Notes under the pieces: generated by a model
What the model was told of the DNA's origin: nothing
Database searches by the model: none
What the model saw: only the letters and a program-made list of their open reading frames with translations
Part shown: positions 45,076-54,723 of the stretch, piece by piece
How the letters are laid out: every line of letters begins with the position of its first letter
Position numbering within the stretch: position 1 is the first letter of the stretch
Assembly (NCBI RefSeq): GCF_000183135.1
Contig: NC_014734.1
Coordinates: forward strand, 806,001 to 870,000
Length of the DNA stretch: 64,000 nt
Source: Paludibacter propionicigenes WB4
Lineage (GTDB): Bacteria; Bacteroidota; Bacteroidia; Bacteroidales; Paludibacteraceae
Direction: 5' to 3'
Position numbers and translations under genes: made by a program

Positions 45076-45990
45076 ATGCCAAACACTGAAGCCGACGAAA
45101 ATATAAGAAAACAGATTAAAGAGCAAATAAGCTTCAACAAAGGCAAGAATCTGTTTACAGCAGCCGGAAGTCATTCGCTGCAATTTATCGAAGGTACAGC
45201 ATCACTCATTGATAAAATCCGCACGTTGGATGTTCAGTCCGAGCAATTGCTAATCGATTATTTAGCCGATGAATCTTTGCAAGAGTTTTGTAGGGTAAAC
45301 CAATATTTTTCTTTTAATACTGAGTCGGTAACTGAATTAAAAATGCTCTACACAGAGCTAAATCAGAAAATCAGGCTGTTGAATGTTGATGCACAACAGT
45401 CTGAGCTGGATAAACTTAGTCAGGAACATTACACCAAGCTTTGCGATTGGTTGGTACGAACCAATAAATTTGCCGAAACAATGTATGCCAACGACGAGGA
45501 ATACGTTCAACCGGTAGCTTGCTCGGAGTATGCGCCGGATTTACAACTAAGACTGCTACATATCGACCTGGAATCCCTGCAAGAACCCATTCTCGACATA
45601 GGGTGCGGGCGCGAGTTGAATCTGGTGAATTACTTGTGCGACAATGGTTTTGAAGCGTATGGCATTGACCGCTTTGAAAACAATAATCCGTTTTATACCA
45701 AAACCGACTGGCTGGAATATGACTACCAACCGAACTTCTGGGGAACGGTTATCAGCAACCTGGGTTTTTCTAATCATTTTGTACATCACAATTTACGCGT
45801 TGATGGTAACTTTAAGGTCTATGCCCAAAAGTACATGGAAATACTGGCATCGCTGAAAATCGGCGGCAGCTTTTACTATGCTCCTAACCTGCCGTTTATC
45901 GAAAAACATTTAGACAAAAATAAATTCCAATACAGCGGATTTCGGGTTGAAGGCTCTGAATTTGCTGCGAGTCGGGTTGTAAAACTCTAA
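45076..45990 (+). CDS. SAM-dependent methyltransferase-like protein
   Basis: 304 aa. The N-terminal 150 residues are helical and unrecognised. The C-terminal half has a SAM motif PILDIGCGRELNLVNYL (about residues 173-189), then AYGIDRF and a partial Rossmann core ending NLGFSNHF. No clear substrate motif. TATCTTTG at 45047-45054 gives a -7 box, 22 bases before the start. Confidence 0.7.
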   Translation: MPNTEADENIRKQIKEQISFNKGKNLFTAAGSHSLQFIEGTASLIDKIRTLDVQSEQLLIDYLADESLQEFCRVNQYFSFNTESVTELKMLYTELNQKIRLLNVDAQQSELDKLSQEHYTKLCDWLVRTNKFAETMYANDEEYVQPVACSEYAPDLQLRLLHIDLESLQEPILDIGCGRELNLVNYLCDNGFEAYGIDRFENNNPFYTKTDWLEYDYQPNFWGTVISNLGFSNHFVHHNLRVDGNFKVYAQKYMEILASLKIGGSFYYAPNLPFIEKHLDKNKFQYSGFRVEGSEFAASRVVKL

Positions 45991-46255
45991 AAGAACCTCT
46001 GTTTTACTATTACCTAAGCTCTAGAATTTAGGTAAGAACAAAATCTCTTTCATTTATCGTACCTTCTCTCCCACCCTTATTTTTGATGAATATTATCTGC
46101 TTCTATAGACGATGATTCTGTTTGCCCGAACCATTTTTCCGCACGATTTGTAATTTAAAGTTGAACATAATTAAACTTAGACTAAATATTATTCAATATT
46201 ATTTTGATTATATGCAAATTGATCGTATTTTTGTGCAATAAAATTTCAACAAACT

Positions 46256-46519
46256 ATGTTACCTACAAATTGTCCGAGTTGTCAGGCTCAACTAAAAGTG
46301 AAATGCCTGAAATGCGAGAACTGCCAAACCGAAGTTAGCGGTTCGTACGACCTGCCTCTATTGGCTTTATTGCCCGAAAGCGACCAACAGTTTATACTGC
46401 GCTTTGTGATCAACAGCGGAAGTCTGAAAGAAATGGCTTCGGAGCTGAAACTAAGCTACCCTACGGTGAGAAATATGCTTAACGATATAATCAATAAAAT
46501 TAAGACAGATGAAAAGTAA
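46256..46519 (+). CDS. DUF2089 zinc-ribbon/HTH protein
   Basis: 87 aa. The N-terminal half has two Cys pairs (CPSC, CLKC, CENC) forming a zinc ribbon. The C-terminal half is a sigma-70 region-4-like helix-turn-helix (RFVINSGSLKEMASELKLSYPTVRNMLNDII), as in DUF2089. A DNA-binding regulator is likely. It overlaps the next gene by 11 bases, so the two are translationally coupled. Confidence 0.82.
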   Translation: MLPTNCPSCQAQLKVKCLKCENCQTEVSGSYDLPLLALLPESDQQFILRFVINSGSLKEMASELKLSYPTVRNMLNDIINKIKTDEK

Positions 46520-47081
46520 CGGTTTTTTCAGACTGATGGTAAATCCTTTTACCCGAATTGCCGGTTGGCAGGCTTTTGGACTTGGTTTGGTATTTTTGGT
46601 AGTCAGTGGTATTATTGGCGGATTTGGCAATGTCGTTTTCGATGGAGTTATCGACTCACATTTGGTAACGCAACTAACCATGATGCAATCGTTCAGCTAC
46701 ATAGGTATAAGTTTACTGACGCTGGTGTTGGTTATGTGGATTGCCGGATTATTTATTGCTAAAGGCTTCAGGTTTATCGATATACTGGGCACCATGACAC
46801 TGAGCAAAGCCCCGTTTCTGCTGATAGCCATTGTCGGATATTTCGCTAAGATGCCCGACATGAATGAAGTTATGAAAAATCCGATGGTCGTTTTCCATTC
46901 CATGTCAATGGTTGTGTTGATGATCTTGTCTATTCCGGTAGTGGTTTGGTCCATCACCCTTATGTATAACGCATTGAAAATATCGAGCGGAGCAAGCGGC
47001 GGTAAGCTTACCACCGTGTTTATTATTGCCATTCTGGTATCGGAAGCTATATCTAAACTCATGATTTACTTTCTGATGTAA
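46509..47081 (+). CDS. YIP1-like membrane protein
   Basis: 190 aa with five predicted membrane segments (for example WQAFGLGLVFLVVSGIIGGFG, FSYIGISLLTLVLVMWIAGLFIA, SMVVLMILSIPVVVWSITLMYNALK). The arrangement resembles the YIP1 family. Overlaps the DUF2089 gene, whose product may be its regulator or cytosolic partner. Function unknown. Confidence 0.72.
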   Translation: MKSNGFFRLMVNPFTRIAGWQAFGLGLVFLVVSGIIGGFGNVVFDGVIDSHLVTQLTMMQSFSYIGISLLTLVLVMWIAGLFIAKGFRFIDILGTMTLSKAPFLLIAIVGYFAKMPDMNEVMKNPMVVFHSMSMVVLMILSIPVVVWSITLMYNALKISSGASGGKLTTVFIIAILVSEAISKLMIYFLM

Positions 47082-47129
47082 TCAATTAAAATAAACGATT
47101 TATCAAAAATCCTATAAAACATAAACAGT

Positions 47130-47579
47130 ATGGAAATTAAAAAATTTACTCAATTCGGTACATTTACAGTAATAATATTGTCCGTATTATTAATTGTGTT
47201 CGTAACATTACTCATCGATCATGGATTTTCAGTAAAGCCTGAAGCGTACATGTCCGCATCTCTTGTTTTGATTTTTATTGTTTGCCTGCTTACATTCTAT
47301 AAGTTGACAATTATTATTGATAACACAACTATTTCATTTAAACTAGGCATCGGCATATTCGGTAAATCCTATAAAATCGATGAAATTGAATCCTGCAATT
47401 CTGTAAAGAACAAATTCATTTATGGCTGGGGAATTCATTTAATACCAAATGGTTGGCTTTATAATGTTTCAGGTTTCAAAGCTATCGAACTAAACTTTAA
47501 AAACTCAAATAAGGTGATAAGAATTGGTACCAATAAACCGGAGGAGATTGTTGAATTAATGCAGAGATTAATTAAGTGA
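47130..47579 (+). CDS. Small membrane protein with PH-like domain
   Basis: 149 aa: two membrane segments (FTVIILSVLLIVFVTLLI and ASLVLIFIVCLLTFYKL), then a cytosolic beta-rich part (TTISFKLGIGIFGKSYKIDEIESC ... NKVIRIGTNKPEEIVELMQRLI) like bacterial PH-type domains. Same strand, 48 bases after the YIP1-like gene. Confidence 0.7.
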   Translation: MEIKKFTQFGTFTVIILSVLLIVFVTLLIDHGFSVKPEAYMSASLVLIFIVCLLTFYKLTIIIDNTTISFKLGIGIFGKSYKIDEIESCNSVKNKFIYGWGIHLIPNGWLYNVSGFKAIELNFKNSNKVIRIGTNKPEEIVELMQRLIK

Positions 47580-47607
47580 TTGTTTCAACCCAATAATACA
47601 TTTCAAA

Positions 47608-49359
47608 ATGAAAAAAATCCTCTTACTAAGTATGTCGTTGGCATTGACGACCTATATTTTCGCTCAAGACATTACCGGCGATTGGAAAGGCTTGCTCAAG
47701 GTTGGAGCAACTCAGTTGCATCTGGTATTTCACGTCACTAAAACAGCTTCCGGATTAACTACCACCATGGATAGCCCCGATCAGGGAGCTAACGGAATTC
47801 CGCTGGATAAGACCTCGTTCGACAACAAGACGCTCTCATTCGAGTTGACAATGGCTAAAATCAGTTATACCGGAACAATTGATAACGCAGGAGTTATAAC
47901 CGGGACTTTCAATCAAAGCGGACTCTCATTTCCATTGGTCTTGTCCAAAAGTAATGATGCTCCCGTATTAAGTTCGCCTAAAATCGAGCCAAAGGAACCT
48001 ACTGATCCCAACGATATTACCGGTGAATGGAATGGAAAGTTGAAAGTATCAGGTATGCAGTTGCGATTGGTTTTTCATATTTCAAAAGCTGAAAACGCTT
48101 ATTCAGCTACTATGGATAGTCCCGATCAGGGGGCTAAAAACCTGCCAATGAGTAAAGCAAAATTCGAGAATAATATGCTGACCGTGGAAATGGCTTCGGC
48201 AGGCATTGAATATGTGGGAAAACTTGACTCGGGCAAAGTGACGGGAACCTTTAAGCAGGGTGGTCAGTCGTTTCCCATGGTATTGACCCGTGCTGCCATA
48301 GCAAAGGTGGAAATGAAACGTCCGCAGGAACCTGTAAAACCCTATCCGTATTATTCAGAGGATGTGACATTTATCAATGCAAAAGCCAATATCACCTTAG
48401 CCGGAACACTTACATTGCCTAAAAAAGCGGGTAAATTCCCGGTGGTGGTTATGATTACGGGCAGTGGCGCTCAAAACCGTGACGAAGAGTTGATGGGACA
48501 CAAACCTTTTCTGGTTATTGCGGATTACCTGACTCGTAACGGTATCGGTGTGCTGCGCTTCGACGACCGCGGCTCCTTTGCATCCAAAGGCGATTTTAAA
48601 ACAGCCACCACGTTTGACTTTGCTACCGATGTGGAAGCGGCTATCGAATACCTGAAAACCCGCAAGGAAATAGACGTGAAACATATCGGACTAATTGGGC
48701 ACAGCGAAGGAGGAATAATTGCTCCGCTCGTGGCTTCGCGCAATAAAAGTGTGAGCTTTATCGTCATGATGGCCGGAACTGCCATACCGGGAAGCGAATT
48801 GCTTATCCGTCAGCAGGAACTTATCGGACGCGCTTCCGGGACGAAAGAAAGCGATTTGAAAACTACGAAAGATTTGAATACCGACATATATAAGCTGGTG
48901 GATAAAATTTCAAACAACGACACCCTGAAAGCGAAGATTACGAATTATTTGATAACCAAAAGCAAAGAACTACCCGAACTGAATATTCCCGAAGGTAAAA
49001 CCGTGAACGATCTTATTGAATTGCAACTTTCGCAATTAATGACACCCTGGATGCTGAACTTTATTCGCTACAACCCCGCTCCTACACTGGAAAAAGTACA
49101 ATGCGCGGTTTTGGCTATAAACGGAAGCAAGGATTTGCAAGTGCCTGCAAGCGTGAATCTTCCTGCTATTGAAAAAGCGCTGAAAAAAGGCGGCAACAAA
49201 CACTTCATTGTAAAAGAATTGCCCGGATTGAACCACCTGTTTCAGGAATGCAAAACGGGATTACCGGCCGAATATGGCGAAATTGAACAAACCGTATCGC
49301 CGTTGGCGCTTGAAACCATGACGGGATGGATAAAGACAGCAGTGAACAGTTATCAGTGA
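47608..49359 (+). CDS. Secreted alpha/beta hydrolase with duplicated N-terminal domain
   Basis: 583 aa, signal peptide ending YIFAQ. Two tandem beta domains of about 115 residues each (about 20-128 and 132-240) share DITGDWKG/DITGEWNG, LHLVFHV/LRLVFHI and MDSPDQGA in both copies. The catalytic domain follows (PVVVMITGSGAQNRDE, VLRFDDRGSFAS), with nucleophile elbow GLIGHSEGG and a C-terminal GLNHLFQ with the His. This layout is seen in exported Bacteroidota serine hydrolases or peptidases. Substrate unknown. Last gene of a four-gene operon. Confidence 0.87.
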   Translation: MKKILLLSMSLALTTYIFAQDITGDWKGLLKVGATQLHLVFHVTKTASGLTTTMDSPDQGANGIPLDKTSFDNKTLSFELTMAKISYTGTIDNAGVITGTFNQSGLSFPLVLSKSNDAPVLSSPKIEPKEPTDPNDITGEWNGKLKVSGMQLRLVFHISKAENAYSATMDSPDQGAKNLPMSKAKFENNMLTVEMASAGIEYVGKLDSGKVTGTFKQGGQSFPMVLTRAAIAKVEMKRPQEPVKPYPYYSEDVTFINAKANITLAGTLTLPKKAGKFPVVVMITGSGAQNRDEELMGHKPFLVIADYLTRNGIGVLRFDDRGSFASKGDFKTATTFDFATDVEAAIEYLKTRKEIDVKHIGLIGHSEGGIIAPLVASRNKSVSFIVMMAGTAIPGSELLIRQQELIGRASGTKESDLKTTKDLNTDIYKLVDKISNNDTLKAKITNYLITKSKELPELNIPEGKTVNDLIELQLSQLMTPWMLNFIRYNPAPTLEKVQCAVLAINGSKDLQVPASVNLPAIEKALKKGGNKHFIVKELPGLNHLFQECKTGLPAEYGEIEQTVSPLALETMTGWIKTAVNSYQ

Positions 49360-49447
49360 GGTGCCGGTTGCTGTAAAGAATTAGGAATGGGAGTTTGACA
49401 TTGAGTCTTGCTCCCATTTTGTTTGGAGAAATTTCCTGAAAAATGAT

Positions 49448-49455
49448 TATCTTTG
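49448..49455 (+). promoter_or_regulatory. -7 box of the proS promoter
   Basis: TATCTTTG. The predicted leader (about 49462-49587) is a run of TTGGTTGATTAG-like words. Confidence 0.6.
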
Positions 49456-49587
49456 CAATCCGGATTGGGAAATTGGTTGATTAGCTCTTTGGTTGAGTGG
49501 TTAATTGGTTGATTAGTTGATTGGATGACTGGTTGGTCAATTGGTACATCCGGGGAAACAGGAAATAATAAAATTGTAAATAAATAT

Positions 49588-51060
49588 ATGGCAAAGGAAC
49601 TTACTTCGCGTAGCGAAAACTACTCACAATGGTATAATGATTTGGTAATTAAAGCCGACCTGGCCGAGAGCTCAGCGGTGCGCGGCTGTATGGTGATTAA
49701 ACCTTACGGTTACGCCATTTGGGAAAAAATACAGGCCGAACTGGACAGAATGTTCAAAGAAACAGGACACGTAAATGCTTATTTCCCGTTGTTTATACCT
49801 AAATCATTCCTGAGTAAAGAGGCTGAACATGTTGAAGGTTTTGCCAAAGAATGTGCCGTGGTAACACATCACCGTTTGATGGCCGATCCGAATGGTAAAG
49901 GGTTGATAGTTGATCCGGATGCTAAACTGGAAGAAGAGCTGATTGTACGCCCAACCTCCGAGACCATCATTTGGAATACGTATAAGGGCTGGATTCAATC
50001 GTACCGCGATCTGCCTATCCTTATAAATCAATGGGCCAACGTGGTTCGTTGGGAAATGCGTACACGTTTATTTCTTCGTACAGCGGAGTTTTTGTGGCAG
50101 GAAGGTCACACAGCGCATGCTACCGAAGCTGAAGCTGTGACCGAAGCACGTAAAATGCTGGAAGTATATGCCGACTTTGCAGAACGCTTTATGGCTGTGC
50201 CGGTACTCAAAGGTGTAAAATCTGCAAACGAACGCTTCGCAGGAGCACTGGATACTTATTGTATTGAAGCACTTATGCAGGATGGTAAAGCACTGCAGGC
50301 AGGAACATCACACTTTCTCGGACAGAATTTTGCCAAAGCTTTCGACGTTACCTTTATGGACAAAAGCAACAAGCTGGATTATGTTTGGGCAACTTCGTGG
50401 GGAGTTTCTACCCGACTGATGGGTGCGCTGATTATGACTCACTCCGACGATAACGGACTGGTGCTCCCTCCTAACCTGGCTCCATTCCAGGTGGTGATTG
50501 TGCCTATCTACAAAAATGAAGAACAGCTGGCTGCCATCGATGCCAAAGTGGATGAGATGATTCCAAAACTCAAAGCGTTGGGCATAAGCGTGAAATACGA
50601 TAATAACGATAACAAGAAACCGGGTTGGAAATTTGCCGAATATGAGCTGAAAGGTGTTCCTGTACGTCTGGCATTGGGTGCCCGCGATCTCGAAAACGGT
50701 ACAGTGGAAGTGGCTCGTCGCGATACCTTGACCAAAGAAACTGTGGCTATCGAAGGTGTGGAAAACTACATCAGCGACTTGCTGAAAACCATACAGGCCA
50801 ATATTTTCCAGAAGGCATACGATTACCGCGCTTCGGTAACACGCGAAGTAAACTCGTACGACGAATTCAAAGTGGAAATTGAAAAAGGCGGATTCCTGAT
50901 GTGTCACTGGGATGGAACTCCCGAAACCGAAGAACTTATCAAGGAAGAAACCAAGGCTACTATCCGATGCATTCCATTAAACGGCGATACTACACCGGGT
51001 GTATGTATGGTAACGGGTAAACCTTCGGCTCAACGGGTGGTATTTGCCCGTGCATATTAA
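49588..51060 (+). CDS. proS: Prolyl-tRNA synthetase, archaeal/eukaryal-type
   Basis: Charges tRNA-Pro. 490 aa. The start [20 protein letters not shown] is chosen; the upstream extension is encoded by a repeat-like leader. Class II motifs: [40 protein letters not shown] (motif 2) and [17 protein letters not shown] (motif 3). The anticodon domain and a C-terminal zinc-domain-like tail ([28 protein letters not shown]) mark the ProS type 3 form without an editing insertion, usual in Bacteroidota. Confidence 0.95.
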   Translation: MAKELTSRSENYSQWYNDLVIKADLAESSAVRGCMVIKPYGYAIWEKIQAELDRMFKETGHVNAYFPLFIPKSFLSKEAEHVEGFAKECAVVTHHRLMADPNGKGLIVDPDAKLEEELIVRPTSETIIWNTYKGWIQSYRDLPILINQWANVVRWEMRTRLFLRTAEFLWQEGHTAHATEAEAVTEARKMLEVYADFAERFMAVPVLKGVKSANERFAGALDTYCIEALMQDGKALQAGTSHFLGQNFAKAFDVTFMDKSNKLDYVWATSWGVSTRLMGALIMTHSDDNGLVLPPNLAPFQVVIVPIYKNEEQLAAIDAKVDEMIPKLKALGISVKYDNNDNKKPGWKFAEYELKGVPVRLALGARDLENGTVEVARRDTLTKETVAIEGVENYISDLLKTIQANIFQKAYDYRASVTREVNSYDEFKVEIEKGGFLMCHWDGTPETEELIKEETKATIRCIPLNGDTTPGVCMVTGKPSAQRVVFARAY

Positions 51061-51080
51061 GGGGTTTTATATACGCAATA

Positions 51081-51122
51081 AACAAAGAGGGTGTCCCATG
51101 AGGGCGCTCTCTTTGTGTTTAA
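51081..51122 (+). terminator. Hairpin after proS
   Basis: ACAAAGAG and CTCTTTGT bracket a GC-richer loop and a few T residues follow. A likely terminator with a long loop. Confidence 0.5.
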
Positions 51123-51654
51123 ATGAATCGTTGTTATATTGCCGTTCTTCAACATTTGATAAGATTCAAAATGGTAGCGTCTCAGGCTGTTTGTCCTCAA
51201 GCCGGACAGGCTTTAACTTTTTTGCTATAGCCCAAAAAAGTAAACAAAAAAGGCCGTCGCTGTCGATAAAAAGCTAAAAATCGCCTGCGTTCCGCTGAAA
51301 GCGTCCAAACTCCTCCCTGCGGTCGTCAAACAAGGACGCTTCATAACCGCTTCACTCCGACAATTTTCTAAACGCTTTTTCTCTAAGGCGAAAAGTGAAT
51401 GCTGCAATAAACTATCCATAAAATAATGAATTAAGTATAGTTGAAAGAATATAGATCCAAGAAAAGGCTCAATAACAATAGTCACTTTTATTTGATCAAC
51501 AGCTTGCACCCGCGCTTATCAGACTTACATTCTTTAAAAATAATCATAGAAATTATGTTCTCCTTAATTCTTTTTTGTATGTTTGTGAAACGGAAAAAGC
51601 AAATACAAAAGAGTTATGTTTTGCTCCGAAATAATCGAAACAAAAACTACCGGA
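51123..51654. repeat. Gene-free region with a probable dispersed repeat
   Basis: No convincing gene. 51225-51410 (AAAAAAGTAAACAAAAAAGG start, then AAGCGTCC at 51299-51306 inverted as GGACGCTT at 51334-51341) has the look of a dispersed element; short frames across it on both strands are not genes. 51441-51600 is AT-rich leader of the deacetylase gene. Confidence 0.5.
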
Positions 51655-52479
51655 ATGAACAAGAAATCTATTTTTTACAGTCTGTTGGCGGCACTGCTAC
51701 TCTGCTGCTGCAAACCAACCACCCGACACGGCGAAAGCCAATCCAAAGCAGAAAGTACCGATTCAGTAACAACGGGCACTGCAAGTAAGCAAACAGCCAA
51801 TACGGCAGCTCAAATTTACGCCAAACAGCAAATTCCGGTACTGTGTTATCATCGCATAGAAGATGGTAAGAAAGGCGACTACACGGTGAGCAAAGCCACC
51901 TTTACTTCGCACATGAAAGTGCTGGCCGACAGCGGATACCATTCGGTGTTGCCGGGTCAACTGTACGATTACCTGGTATATAATAAAAGTCTGCCCGCGA
52001 AACCCGTATTGATAACGTTCGATGACTCCAGAGCCGAGCACGCTGCTGTAGCCGCTCCGGTGATGGAAAAATACGGATTCAGGGGTGTATTCTTTATCAT
52101 GACTATCACCTACGATAAGAAAAACTACATGACCAAGGAACAGATAGCCGGATTGGCCAAAGCCGGGCATACGGTGGGGCTGCACAGCTGGGATCATACC
52201 ATGGTGACTAAATACAAAGAAGCGGCTGACTGGCAAAAAGAAGTGGCAGAGCCCAAAAAGAAACTGGAAACAATTACCGGAAAGCCGGTTGAGTACTGGG
52301 CTTACCCCAACGGAGTGTTTAATCATGCCGGAGCGCAGGAACTGAGCAAGTACTTTAAGCTGTCGTTTTCGCTGTCCACCAAGCGCGATTCCGTGGTGCC
52401 ACTGCAAACCGTGCGCAGAATTATTGTACCCGAATGTTCGCCGCAGAGCTTGCTAAAATCCATGCGCAAAAACTTCTGA
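51655..52479 (+). CDS. Polysaccharide deacetylase (NodB/CE4) lipoprotein
   Basis: About 274 aa. The ATG at 51655 starts a lipoprotein signal (SLLAALLLCCC); an earlier ATG at 51616 gives a hydrophilic extension. The NodB domain has IPVLCYHRI, LITFDDSRAEH (motif 1, catalytic base and metal Asp) and VGLHSWDHTM (motif 2, the two metal His), then EYWAYPNGVFN. It should remove N- or O-acetyl groups from a cell-surface polymer. G+C is clearly higher here than to either side. Confidence 0.88.
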   Translation: MNKKSIFYSLLAALLLCCCKPTTRHGESQSKAESTDSVTTGTASKQTANTAAQIYAKQQIPVLCYHRIEDGKKGDYTVSKATFTSHMKVLADSGYHSVLPGQLYDYLVYNKSLPAKPVLITFDDSRAEHAAVAAPVMEKYGFRGVFFIMTITYDKKNYMTKEQIAGLAKAGHTVGLHSWDHTMVTKYKEAADWQKEVAEPKKKLETITGKPVEYWAYPNGVFNHAGAQELSKYFKLSFSLSTKRDSVVPLQTVRRIIVPECSPQSLLKSMRKNF

Positions 52480-52581
52480 CCCGATATAAAAAGACTTGTA
52501 ACCTGCCTACCGCAGGCAGGCAAGTAACTAAATACTCGTAACTACTTACCCCATACTATCTATATTAAAAATCTCAACATT

Positions 52582-53604
52582 ATGAATTATAAACATCACA
52601 TTGTTTTATCCATGGTCTTTGTATTAGCCCTGAGTGGGTGCGATTCAAAAAAGACACACGGTGCAAAGAATAGCAAAGAAGAAAAAATATCCGGACAAGC
52701 TGAAGAAAAAGAGCGCACGCCCATTGATACGCTGGCCTATCAGCAGAAACTGAAGGCGTTGGCCAACGGTGACACCACTGGACTGTGGCCAAACCATCTC
52801 CGCTCCTACCCGCTGGATGGCGCCATACTGCCATTTAAAAGAATTGTAGCTTTTTATGGTAATCTGTATTCGAAAAAAATGGGCATTCTGGGCGAAGTGC
52901 CCCCCAAAGAACTGTGGAAGAAACTGAATGGCGAAGTGAAAGCCTGGGAAAAGGCCGACTCCAGCACCCGGGTACAACCCGCCATACACTACATTGCCAT
53001 AGTGGCTTCGGGCACACCGGGCAAGGACGGAAAATTCCGCACCCGCATGCCGGAACATCAAATAGACTCGGCACTGAGCATAGCCCGCATGGGTGATGCC
53101 ATCGTGTTTCTGGACGTGCAGGTGGCACTGAGTGATGTAAAAACCGAAGTGCCCACACTGGAGAAATACCTCAAAATGCCTCAGGTACATTTGGGTATCG
53201 ACCCCGAGTTTTCGATGAAAGAAGGTCACCGCCCGGGCACTAAGATAGGCACTATGGATGCTACGGACGTCAACTTCTGCTCCGATTATCTGACTAAGCT
53301 GGTGAAAGAAAACAACCTGCCACCAAAAGTACTGGTAGTGCACCGTTTTACACAGGGTATGCTCCGCAATTACAAAAACATCAAGCTTCACCCCGAAGTA
53401 CAAGTGGTGGTCAATATGGATGGATGGGGCGAGCCGGTGCTCAAACGCAGTACCTACAAACTGTATGTGTACAAGGAAGCGGTGCAGTTTACCGGATTCA
53501 AGCTGTTCTATAAAAACGACTTAAAGAAAGCACCTCACGTTATGCTGACGCCTCAGGATCTGCTAAAACTGAAGCCACAGCCTATCTACATTCAGTATCA
53601 GTAA
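52582..53604 (+). CDS. Predicted lipoprotein of unknown function
   Basis: 340 aa with lipoprotein signal (VFVLALSGC). A hydrophilic linker (GAKNSKEEKISGQAEEKE) precedes a globular domain of about 280 residues: IAFYGNLYSKKMG, IHYIAIVASGTPG, VFLDVQVALSDV, VHLGIDPEFSM, VLVVHRFTQGML, VVVNMDGWG, with strands alternating with helices as in a TIM barrel. I cannot name a family. The gap before it carries CTGCCTACCGCAGGCAGG and GTAACT words. Confidence 0.75.
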   Translation: MNYKHHIVLSMVFVLALSGCDSKKTHGAKNSKEEKISGQAEEKERTPIDTLAYQQKLKALANGDTTGLWPNHLRSYPLDGAILPFKRIVAFYGNLYSKKMGILGEVPPKELWKKLNGEVKAWEKADSSTRVQPAIHYIAIVASGTPGKDGKFRTRMPEHQIDSALSIARMGDAIVFLDVQVALSDVKTEVPTLEKYLKMPQVHLGIDPEFSMKEGHRPGTKIGTMDATDVNFCSDYLTKLVKENNLPPKVLVVHRFTQGMLRNYKNIKLHPEVQVVVNMDGWGEPVLKRSTYKLYVYKEAVQFTGFKLFYKNDLKKAPHVMLTPQDLLKLKPQPIYIQYQ

Positions 53605-53629
53605 ACAACGGATATCGGACACACCAGGC

Positions 53630-54715
53630 ATGACACCACAGGATATAGCTGCCGCCCGGCTGTACAACCAGCACATTGAAACATCGGAACACAGCTCGGT
53701 GAAAGAGCTGGTGGCACGGATGGGTGCCATTCAGGCGCAGGACTTTGCTATGGCAACACTGGCCATTGGACTGCGGCTTACGGATGCCAACCATACCACG
53801 GTGGAAACGGCGTTTAATGCCGGCGAAATTGTCCGCGCACACCTGATGCGCCCCACCTGGCACATAGTAGCGGCCGACGACCTGCACTGGATGCTGAAAC
53901 TCACCGCGCCGAGGATAAAATCGTCGCTCACATCGCGGCATAAACAGTTGGAAATTGATACCGATATACTCCGAAAAGCCAATACCATCATTGAACAGGC
54001 ATTGTTGAAAGAGCGATACCTTACGCGCGAAGAGCTGGATAAGCGTTTTACAAAAGGCGGGATAAAAACCACCGACAACCGTTTATATCATCTGTTGTTT
54101 TGTGCCGAGATGGAAGGACTGGTGTGCAACGGACCGCTTGCCAACGGTAAACAAACCTACGCGCTGCTGCACGAAAGAGTTCCGCTCGTGCGGGAATTAT
54201 CCTACGAAGAATCGTTGGCAGAGCTGGCGGGGCGATACTTCACAAGCCACGGTCCGGCCACGTTGCAGGACTTTGTGTGGTGGTCGGGACTGTCGCTTAC
54301 CCAGACCAGACACGCACTGGAACTTATCAAATCCGACCTTGTATCCGTAACCGCAGGCGCCGAAACCTATTGGATGGGCAACGCGCCCACCAACCCCAAG
54401 CCGGGCGAAAACTCCATCCATTTATTGCCGGCATACGACGAGTATCTGATCAGCTACAAAGACCGTAGCGCCTCGCTGATGCAGGTGGACAACCCAAAGG
54501 TGGTGTCCAGCAACGGAATTTTCCGCCCCGTGGTGGTGATAAACGGACAGGTATCGGGACTGTGGAAACGCAGCCACACTAAAAACCAGACAACTGTTGA
54601 CGTAACATTATTCCGCTCGCACGACGAGGTTGTGCAGGAAAAAATACAAGCCACTATCCCCAAACTAGAGACTTTGTTTGGAAAAAACACCCGACTACTG
54701 CTGTCCGGTCAATAA
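53630..54715 (+). CDS. AlkZ/YcaQ-like winged-helix DNA glycosylase family protein
   Basis: 361 aa, HTH_42 (winged-helix DNA-binding) family. Family members AlkZ and YcaQ unhook DNA cross-links or remove bulky alkyl-purines. Early marks: QDIAAARLYNQHI and the catalytic motif GAIQAQDFAM with Gln35 and Gln37, the QxQ form of AlkZ. MRPTWHIVAADDLHWML and LLPAYDEYLISYKDRS are typical. It starts 25 bases after the lipoprotein gene, so the two are probably one transcript. It may protect against a natural genotoxin (inference). Confidence 0.85.
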   Translation: MTPQDIAAARLYNQHIETSEHSSVKELVARMGAIQAQDFAMATLAIGLRLTDANHTTVETAFNAGEIVRAHLMRPTWHIVAADDLHWMLKLTAPRIKSSLTSRHKQLEIDTDILRKANTIIEQALLKERYLTREELDKRFTKGGIKTTDNRLYHLLFCAEMEGLVCNGPLANGKQTYALLHERVPLVRELSYEESLAELAGRYFTSHGPATLQDFVWWSGLSLTQTRHALELIKSDLVSVTAGAETYWMGNAPTNPKPGENSIHLLPAYDEYLISYKDRSASLMQVDNPKVVSSNGIFRPVVVINGQVSGLWKRSHTKNQTTVDVTLFRSHDEVVQEKIQATIPKLETLFGKNTRLLLSGQ

Positions 54716-54723
54716 CTAAGGCA

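Noticed and set aside
51044-51509. Short frames on both strands after proS
   Set aside because: They cross the terminator and a repeat-like segment and have no start context or homology that I recognise.
51763-52407. 214-codon minus-strand frame
   Set aside because: Antisense shadow of the polysaccharide deacetylase, whose NodB motifs are clear.
52645-53403. 252-codon minus-strand frame
   Set aside because: Shadow of the lipoprotein gene; composition is rich in His, Phe and Cys without a domain. The plus-strand product has a clean lipoprotein signal.
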